Shown piece after piece: positions 14,019-18,571 of a stretch of 18,571 bases of DNA. Position 1 is the first letter of the stretch. Each line of letters starts with the position of its first letter. Origin of the DNA: Gammaproteobacteria bacterium (GTDB lineage: Bacteria; Pseudomonadota; Gammaproteobacteria; SZUA-229). The notes below the pieces were generated by a model, which saw only the letters and a list, made by a program, of their open reading frames with translations, had not been told where the DNA came from and made no database searches. Position numbers and translations under genes: made by a program. The DNA lies in contig WTCC01000199.1 in the NCBI GenBank assembly GCA_013138755.1, positions 1-18,571 on the forward strand, read 5' to 3'.

Positions 14019-14060
14019 TTTATACAGGGAACGTTAGTTTGACGGTATGATGTAAATCAA
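14019..14060 (-). promoter_or_regulatory. FNR-like class II promoter for the osmC-type gene
   Basis: Read on the minus strand, TTGATTTACATCAT (14060 to 14047) differs from TTGAT-N4-ATCAA by one base. It is followed after 22 bp by TATAAA (14024 to 14019). That places the box centre at -41.5 from the inferred transcription start, the exact class II position for FNR-type activators. The leader to the ATG at 13984 would be roughly 28 nt. Confidence 0.6.
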
Positions 14061-14103
14061 CATTAATTGCCATGAATACCGGGGTAGTGACCAGAGGATA
14101 AAC

Positions 14104-14385
14104 TTACAACCACTCTCGACCGATGTTGAGTAATTCCAGTTCTGTGTACTCAAGAACCAATGTTTCTACCAAGCTGTATTGCTTGTCCAGATAGGATTTG
14201 TCGTTGCTGATTATGCATAGAGCGATCACTGCTTTCTGCCATTTATCCAGGTCGTCAATTTCAGCGACTGAAGCGTTAAACCGATTGCCCAACCGATCTT
14301 TTAAGCTTTTTATCTGGCGTCGTTTGTCCTTCAGCGAATGCGCATCTGGTATCTGTAGGAAGAGTTTTATTAGTAGTATATGCAT
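14104..14385 (-). CDS. DUF503 (YlxP-like) protein
   Basis: This 93-residue protein fits DUF503: a beta strand start (MHILLIKLFLQIPDAHSLKDKR), the HSLKDKRRQIKSLKDRL helix, then FNASVAEIDDLDKWQKAVIALCIISND. In Gram-positive bacteria the relative YlxP sits near ribosome-maturation genes; in proteobacteria the role is unclear. Here it lies 59 bp downstream of rhlE in the same orientation and might be co-transcribed with it, which would be in line with an RNA-related role. No ribosome binding site is visible before the ATG. Confidence 0.88.
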   Translation of the reverse strand: MHILLIKLFLQIPDAHSLKDKRRQIKSLKDRLGNRFNASVAEIDDLDKWQKAVIALCIISNDKSYLDKQYSLVETLVLEYTELELLNIGREWL

Positions 14386-14444
14386 TATTAAAAATCGGGA
14401 GGTCTGATTTTTGATTTGTTTTTGTGGAAGTTAATGCCTTGCCT

Positions 14445-15692
14445 TTATTTCTTTTTTTTGGATCTGGTTTTGTTGCGAACAATCTTGGTCTGGCTCGCTT
14501 TGTTGGTTTTTACTCGATGACTTCGTTCCGACAGATTGTTAAGAATTGTTTCTCGACTTCCTACTGAGTAGCCGGGTATCTTGATGCGTTTAATGCGCTC
14601 TCCGATCAACCGCTCGATATTGTTCAGAGTGCGTTCTTCTTCGCGACTAACAAATGAAATAGCCTGCCCTTTACTGCCAGCACGACCGGTTCGTCCGACA
14701 CGGTGCACATAGTCTTCAGCTAGATAAGGTAGGTTGAAGTTGACTACGTGTTCCAGGTTTTGAATGTCTAATCCACGAGCAGCAACTTCTGTCGCAATGA
14801 GCACCTGTATCTTATCGGATTTAAAATCGGCGATGGCACGGCGACGCGAACCCTGGCTCTTATCACCGTGACAGATTGCCGATTTAACCTTTAGTGGTTT
14901 CAATTTGGTCGCCAGTTCATCAGCCTGTGCTTTAGTGCTGGTAAAAACTAACACCTTGAACCAGTTATGCTGCTCTATCAGTTCGATGAATAGCTCTGCT
15001 TTCTGGTGTTCGCCGACGGGATAAACCACATGTTCTATGGTGTCAGCAATAGCATTTTGTTTGGCAACGCTGATCGATTCAAAGTTTGTTAATAATTTGT
15101 TGGCTAATGTTTTAACGGGTTGAGACAATGTGGCGGTGAATAGTAGAGTCTGGCGTTTCATCGGTGTTTTATCTAGCAGTGCTATTACGTCGGTGATAAA
15201 ACCCATGTCGAGCATTCGGTCAGCTTCATCGAGTACTACGGACTCAATACCGGTAAGTTTTATATTACCTTTTTCCATGTGCTCCATCAGGCGGCCGGGT
15301 GTAGCGATGACTATGTCGATACCGGCTTGTAGTTTCTTTTCCTGGGCGCTTAATTTAGCGCCGCTGATCAGTGCGGCAATGGTTATCGGCAAAAATTGAG
15401 CATAGCGTTTGATGGTTTCTGTTAGTTGCTCTGCCAGCTCGCGCGTAGGGGTGAGGATGAGCGCTTGTGGGGTGCCGGCCTGTATGGGTTGGGCGTTGTC
15501 GTGTATTTTTTGAAGTATTGGCAGAGCAAAGGCGGCTGTCTTGCCTGTTCCTGTCTGGGCATTGGCTAGTATATCTTTGCCGCGTCGTGCCGGGATGATT
15601 GCTTGCTGTTGTATCGCTGTCATCTGACTGTAGCCGCATTTATCCAGTGCTCGCTGAATTTCGGGTGCTAGATCTAGAGATGAAAATAACAT
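14445..15692 (-). CDS. rhlE: DEAD-box ATP-dependent RNA helicase, RhlE type
   Basis: This 415-residue protein carries the complete DEAD-box core. It has a Q motif (F3 and TAIQQQ at 25-30), Walker A AQTGTGKT (45-52), PTREL (82-86), TPGR (131-134), DEAD (155-158), motif III TAT (186-188, the usual SAT with Thr first) and HRVGRTGRAG near 325-335. A short basic tail (SQTKIVRNKTRSKKKK at the end) likely binds RNA. N-terminal wording and overall length match RhlE helicases, which unwind short RNA duplexes in ribosome assembly and RNA decay. The RNA partner is not predictable. An AAGG site lies six bases before the ATG. The gene is divergent from the small putative zinc protein over 120 bp; DUF503 follows downstream. 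Confidence 0.93.
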   Translation of the reverse strand: MLFSSLDLAPEIQRALDKCGYSQMTAIQQQAIIPARRGKDILANAQTGTGKTAAFALPILQKIHDNAQPIQAGTPQALILTPTRELAEQLTETIKRYAQFLPITIAALISGAKLSAQEKKLQAGIDIVIATPGRLMEHMEKGNIKLTGIESVVLDEADRMLDMGFITDVIALLDKTPMKRQTLLFTATLSQPVKTLANKLLTNFESISVAKQNAIADTIEHVVYPVGEHQKAELFIELIEQHNWFKVLVFTSTKAQADELATKLKPLKVKSAICHGDKSQGSRRRAIADFKSDKIQVLIATEVAARGLDIQNLEHVVNFNLPYLAEDYVHRVGRTGRAGSKGQAISFVSREEERTLNNIERLIGERIKRIKIPGYSVGSRETILNNLSERSHRVKTNKASQTKIVRNKTRSKKKK

Positions 15693-15818
15693 GTTAAACC
15701 TTTGTGGATATGTGATGCAGGGTGACTGATATATGAATTATAAAGAATTTCAGGTCTCGTTGTTAGCTTTACGTCAAGGGCGCTTTATTTCATGTGCTAA
15801 TAATTTTAGTATATGCTG

Positions 15819-16004
15819 ATGGCCGACATCCTGAAATTCAAGAAAAAAACACCTGCAGAAAAGCATAAAGGCAAGACGCTTTGTCGCAGTGGTTTTCATA
15901 AGTGGAAATTACTTACAGAAAGAAAGTTTGATGTTAAACAAGGTGGATTAGTGACGGCTTATCAGTGTGAACGTTGTGGAAAGAAAAAGAATACGGTGAT
16001 TTAA
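15819..16004 (+). CDS. Small basic conserved protein with putative zinc site
   Basis: A 61-residue protein starting MADILKFKKKTPAEKHKGKT; an alternative ATG two codons upstream (15813) is possible. After the basic N-terminus comes LCRSGFHKWKLL, and the protein ends with YQCERCGKKKN. A single Cys plus His in the first half and a CxxC knuckle at the end could bind zinc in a rubredoxin-like or ribbon-like way. I recognise the pattern as a small conserved gammaproteobacterial protein but know no function. No ribosome site is evident. The GFA gene follows after 23 bp, so the two may share a transcript. Confidence 0.7.
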   Translation: MADILKFKKKTPAEKHKGKTLCRSGFHKWKLLTERKFDVKQGGLVTAYQCERCGKKKNTVI

Positions 16005-16027
16005 TGGTTAGTTATTAGGGGAAAATA

Positions 16028-16447
16028 ATGTCAGAGGTAATGGTTAAAGGTAGTTGTTTGTGTGGCTCTGTTAAATACCAGGTAACGGGAGAAACGAAAC
16101 GTTTTTATCATTGCCATTGTCAGCGCTGCAGAAAAGCAACCGGCACGGGTCACGCGAGTAACTTATTGATGACACCACAGACAAGTATCACATGGCTTCA
16201 AGGTGAAGACATGTTAAAGCGTTATAAGGTGCCTGACGCTGAAAGGTTTTATAATTGCTTCTGTCAGCAGTGTGGTGGACCGCTGCCCAGAGTTGTGCCT
16301 GAGTTAGATGCGGTGTTGATACCTGCTGGTTCATTAGATACGCAACCACCGCTATTTCCACAGGGTAGAATTTTCTGGGATTCACGTGAAGACTGGTCCT
16401 GTTCAGATAGCCTGCCGGTATTCTCGGAGTATCCTGCAGAATCATAA
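16028..16447 (+). CDS. GFA family (CENP-V/GFA domain) zinc protein
   Basis: A 139-residue protein of the GFA family, named after glutathione-dependent formaldehyde-activating enzyme. The zinc ligands are plain: CLC at residues 10-12, CHCQRC at 29-34 (Cys29, Cys31, Cys34) and CFCQQC at 77-82. The KATGTGHASN segment after the second cluster and the AGSLD motif near the C-terminus are typical. Most bacterial GFA proteins have no proven substrate, and the enzyme name should not be taken literally. A GGGGAA stretch six bases before the ATG serves as ribosome site. It follows the small zinc-type protein by 23 bp. Confidence 0.9.
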   Translation: MSEVMVKGSCLCGSVKYQVTGETKRFYHCHCQRCRKATGTGHASNLLMTPQTSITWLQGEDMLKRYKVPDAERFYNCFCQQCGGPLPRVVPELDAVLIPAGSLDTQPPLFPQGRIFWDSREDWSCSDSLPVFSEYPAES

Positions 16448-16582
16448 TCGTTGAGCACGCAGTTATTAAATAGTTGGCAATTTTCCATCTTGATAAACTA
16501 AGGTAATGGCTCTGAGTATGTTTTTGCATTAATAATAATAGTAGTAGAATGACCGTATCGATTAAAATTTGTGAGTAAGGTA

Positions 16583-16981
16583 ATGAGTGAAAGTAAGATG
16601 GTTGAGTCTAATGCCAAAAATAGTGCTATTTGGGAAAATCATATTTCTGTACCAGATACGCCAGAAGGCTTTACGTTAAGAACAACATATCCAACTAATC
16701 CGGATGGTGCTGAAGTGATGCTGGAACGATGGGATGCTGGCTCAAGTGAGCCGCCACATTCGCATCCAGGCGATGATATGACCGTAGTTGTCGAAGGTAA
16801 GATGTCTATTCAGTTTTTTACGAGAACAGCGGATGGATTAATCGCGGACGGCGAAAAGGTTATTCTTTGCAAGGGTGATACTGGCTATATAAAATCTGGA
16901 CGTATCCATGATGCTAACTATATCGATGAGTGTAAGCTGGTGTATGTACATGATAAGGCATTTGGGTTTTCTGCCGAATAG
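16583..16981 (+). CDS. Cupin domain protein
   Basis: A protein of about 132 residues with one cupin barrel. Motif 1 is EPPHSHPGDDMTVVVEGKMSI (two His and an acidic residue for metal) and motif 2 is GDTGYIKSGRIHDANY (one His). The frame opens at a GTG (16571), with ATGs at 16583 and 16598. I use 16583 as the most plausible, but the AAGG upstream is only two bases away, so the start is uncertain. The first 25 residues are a polar extension. It lies 135 bp after the GFA gene and has its own terminator. Substrate unknown. Confidence 0.8.
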   Translation: MSESKMVESNAKNSAIWENHISVPDTPEGFTLRTTYPTNPDGAEVMLERWDAGSSEPPHSHPGDDMTVVVEGKMSIQFFTRTADGLIADGEKVILCKGDTGYIKSGRIHDANYIDECKLVYVHDKAFGFSAE

Positions 16982-17048
16982 TGTTTATAAACTTATGTGT
17001 TAGCGTGAATCACGAATGTATCTGGGTTAGATAAATGATGGAAGTTAG

Positions 17049-17079
17049 ATATGTTTCGTATTAAAAACATATTTTTTTT
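17049..17079 (+). terminator. Intrinsic terminator after the cupin gene
   Basis: An 8-bp stem, ATATGTTT (17049-17056) with AAACATAT (17065-17072), closes an 8-nt loop and runs into eight T residues (17072-17079). It is AT-rich with a single G-C pair, so weaker than the one at 11353, but its placement 67 bp after the cupin stop fits. Confidence 0.65.
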
Positions 17080-17091
17080 GGGAGTCTGATG

Positions 17092-17133
17092 ATGCACGGA
17101 ACGTGCAAAACGTGTTGGCGGTACTGTCGTTGA
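17092..17133 (+). other. Possible Cys-rich micro-ORF
   Basis: Directly after the T-run of the terminator a GGGAG (17080-17084) precedes tandem ATGs at 17089 and 17092. The frame reads MMHGTCKTCWRYCR and stops at 17131. Three cysteines in 14 residues and the good ribosome spacing (seven bases to the second ATG) are striking, but so short an ORF may be chance. The remaining sequence of this gap holds only a hairpin with interrupted arms at 17169-17205, just beyond the stop of the GGDEF gene; it lacks a T-run on the minus strand. Confidence 0.2.
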
Positions 17134-17212
17134 TCCAGGCTGCGTGAGCAAGTAGTTATTAAGAGCGGTTGATTGGTCTCACTGGAATACTGATGAGATT
17201 ATCAATCATATA

Positions 17213-18571
17213 TTACATTCTGTTTGCCCAATGTCCTCTTTTCTCTTCTTTAAATAACACCCATCGATTCCTGCCTGTTTCTTTTGCCTGATACAAAGCT
17301 TTGTCTGCATTTCCCACGAACTTTTCGATGCTACTATTTGCCGATGGAGCTTGAACGATAACTCCAGCGCTAGTGGTTACATGTTTATCGGTACTAGAGG
17401 TCTTGTGCGGAATCTTTAATTTTTTAAGTGCTAACTGAAACTTGATGATGGCTACTTTTGTTTCTTCTTCGCTACTATCTGACATGACGACGATGAATTC
17501 TTCGCCGCCGTAACGTGCGACGATATCACCTGAGCGTCTAAATGACTTCTTCAGTAGATCCGAGATATCTCTGATGCACTTATCCCCAGCCTGATGTCCA
17601 TAATGATCGTTATAGTTTTTAAAATGATCGATGTCTAACAATATGCACGAGAGTGGATTTTGGGTCCTGATGCCGCGGTTCCATTCGTGTTGAGCCATCT
17701 CATCAAAATATCGTCTGTTATATAGATTGGTCAAGCTATCTTTTTTTGATAGTTGATCAAGACTATTGTTTAAAACTTTAATCTGTTCGTTATTCTGTTT
17801 GAGTTGTTCTTCAGCAAGGCTGCGTTTTGCATCTTGTTTCAGTAGGATGTATCTCATGAATAGCGATATCATTGCAAATATGTAAAATGCAATAAAGTAT
17901 TCAGTCAAAATTTTTCCTCTGTATGCGCTGAAAAGATCAACGTTGCTCATGTCAACCACATACCAACGAGTGTGTCTGATTTTCTTTTTAGCGAGAGTGC
18001 TTAAGTCGACACCGTTATGAATTTGAAAATCCATTATCCCATCAACATTTTTTACATCACCACTAGATGTTATTCCTACGGATTTGTTTGGGTCAGTGTT
18101 GACTAATATCAGGCTATGTTTTTCTGTTTGCGCCGAGCTTAATAGATTAGTTATTTCATCGGTGTTGAAGCTGACGAGAAAAATATGATCAGTATTTTTT
18201 GTTGAGAAAGTACTGGCAATGTCATAATGGTAGCTGTCGTCATCATTGACATGTAGCCTAATTAGTTTTTCTTTATAAGGTATTTTAGATGGGGGTAGTA
18301 TTTTAAATTTTTGGAAATCAGGCTGGTGTTTTTTAAGGCGTGCAGTAAGTTTTTTATTAGCTATTACATCGTTTGGCCTGGCGACTAAAATTGATAGCAG
18401 GTCACTGGAATCTTCGGTGAACAGACCAATCTCACGTCGCTGCTCTCTAAGAATTTTATCGACCTGGAACGCGATTATTTTTGTAGTGGTACGTGCTGTG
18501 CTCTCATGCGAGTCCACATAAGTTTGGTACTTGTCAGTTGCTAACCAATATAACAGCACACCAAACGATAT
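17213..18571 (-). CDS. Membrane-bound GGDEF diguanylate cyclase, N-terminus cut by window edge
   Basis: The frame runs off the right edge. A GTG at 18559 could be read as a start, but four more in-frame codons (ISFG) continue upstream into what looks like the first membrane helix, so the true start lies outside. Counting from that GTG, residues 10-210 are an extracytoplasmic sensor region without a recognised name. A second membrane helix is at 217-240, a signalling coiled coil at 241-272, and a GGDEF domain follows (LTNLYNRRYF at 276-285, metal Asp in LLDIDHFK, active site GGEEF at 351-355). The inhibitory I-site RxxD is intact (RSGD at 342-345, five residues before GGEEF). It should make cyclic di-GMP in response to a periplasmic signal and be product-inhibited. 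There is no EAL domain. Confidence 0.92.
   Translation of the reverse strand: MSFGVLLYWLATDKYQTYVDSHESTARTTTKIIAFQVDKILREQRREIGLFTEDSSDLLSILVARPNDVIANKKLTARLKKHQPDFQKFKILPPSKIPYKEKLIRLHVNDDDSYHYDIASTFSTKNTDHIFLVSFNTDEITNLLSSAQTEKHSLILVNTDPNKSVGITSSGDVKNVDGIMDFQIHNGVDLSTLAKKKIRHTRWYVVDMSNVDLFSAYRGKILTEYFIAFYIFAMISLFMRYILLKQDAKRSLAEEQLKQNNEQIKVLNNSLDQLSKKDSLTNLYNRRYFDEMAQHEWNRGIRTQNPLSCILLDIDHFKNYNDHYGHQAGDKCIRDISDLLKKSFRRSGDIVARYGGEEFIVVMSDSSEEETKVAIIKFQLALKKLKIPHKTSSTDKHVTTSAGVIVQAPSANSSIEKFVGNADKALYQAKETGRNRWVLFKEEKRGHWANRM

Noticed and set aside
14390..14412. AAAAATC/GATTTTT hairpin between rhlE and DUF503 as a terminator
   Set aside because: The stem has a single G-C pair and would be unstable; the two genes may well be co-transcribed.
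16531..16547. Run of AAT/AGT-type trinucleotides before the last cupin gene
   Set aside because: Short and imperfect; likely ordinary AT-rich intergenic DNA.
17169..17205. Interrupted inverted repeat after the GGDEF stop as a terminator
   Set aside because: The arms are broken by unpaired bases and no T-run follows on the minus strand.

Overview
The window looks like chromosomal DNA of a gammaproteobacterium with moderate GC content. The evidence is the mix of families: RhlE-type DEAD-box helicase, VF530/DUF2132, DUF502, DUF503, TerC, pirin, GFA, OsmC, and a HIG1-type protein behind an FNR-like site. I cannot name the genus. I see no rRNA, tRNA, CRISPR array, phage or complete insertion sequence.

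Layout. Positions 1-1033 (minus) carry a GldA-type ABC exporter ATPase and the first 29 codons of its permease. Positions 1113-3161 (plus) are a hydantoinase/oxoprolinase A-subunit gene without a B-subunit gene; a 34-bp near-copy of its 3' end lies just downstream. Next come an unrecognised membrane protein (minus) and an exported DUF3047-like protein (plus). Positions 4987-5791 hold a wrecked mscS gene. Its N- and C-terminal coding remnants survive, but the middle is replaced by a small HIG1-type gene on the opposite strand, bounded by direct repeats of the type CAATAGGGGACAG. Positions 5827-8513 form a redox/cupin cluster: an FMN reductase-pirin pair (minus) divergent from a LysR regulator that overlaps a cupin gene. 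A second LysR gene (8781-9677) abuts a convergent terC-like gene. Two small plus-strand genes follow, one of them VF530, ending in a strong terminator. A minus-strand pair encodes a membrane-anchored methionine-core coiled-coil protein and a small Spy-like periplasmic protein. Then come DUF502 (plus), OsmC (minus), DUF503 (minus) and rhlE (minus). Three small plus-strand genes follow: a putative zinc-binding protein, GFA and a cupin. The window ends inside a membrane-bound GGDEF diguanylate cyclase (minus).

How it fits together. This is mostly ordinary chromosome rich in small stress, redox and cupin genes. The most notable signal is a pair of FNR-like boxes, one before the HIG1 gene and one before the osmC-like gene. 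Both are placed about 41 bp upstream of the inferred transcription starts, the class II activation geometry, suggesting both genes are switched on at low oxygen. The HIG1 gene with its promoter also appears to sit in a small repeat-bounded segment that replaced the centre of mscS. I did not find a clearly new multi-gene system; the repeat-bounded HIG1 segment and the methionine-core coiled-coil protein are the best leads.
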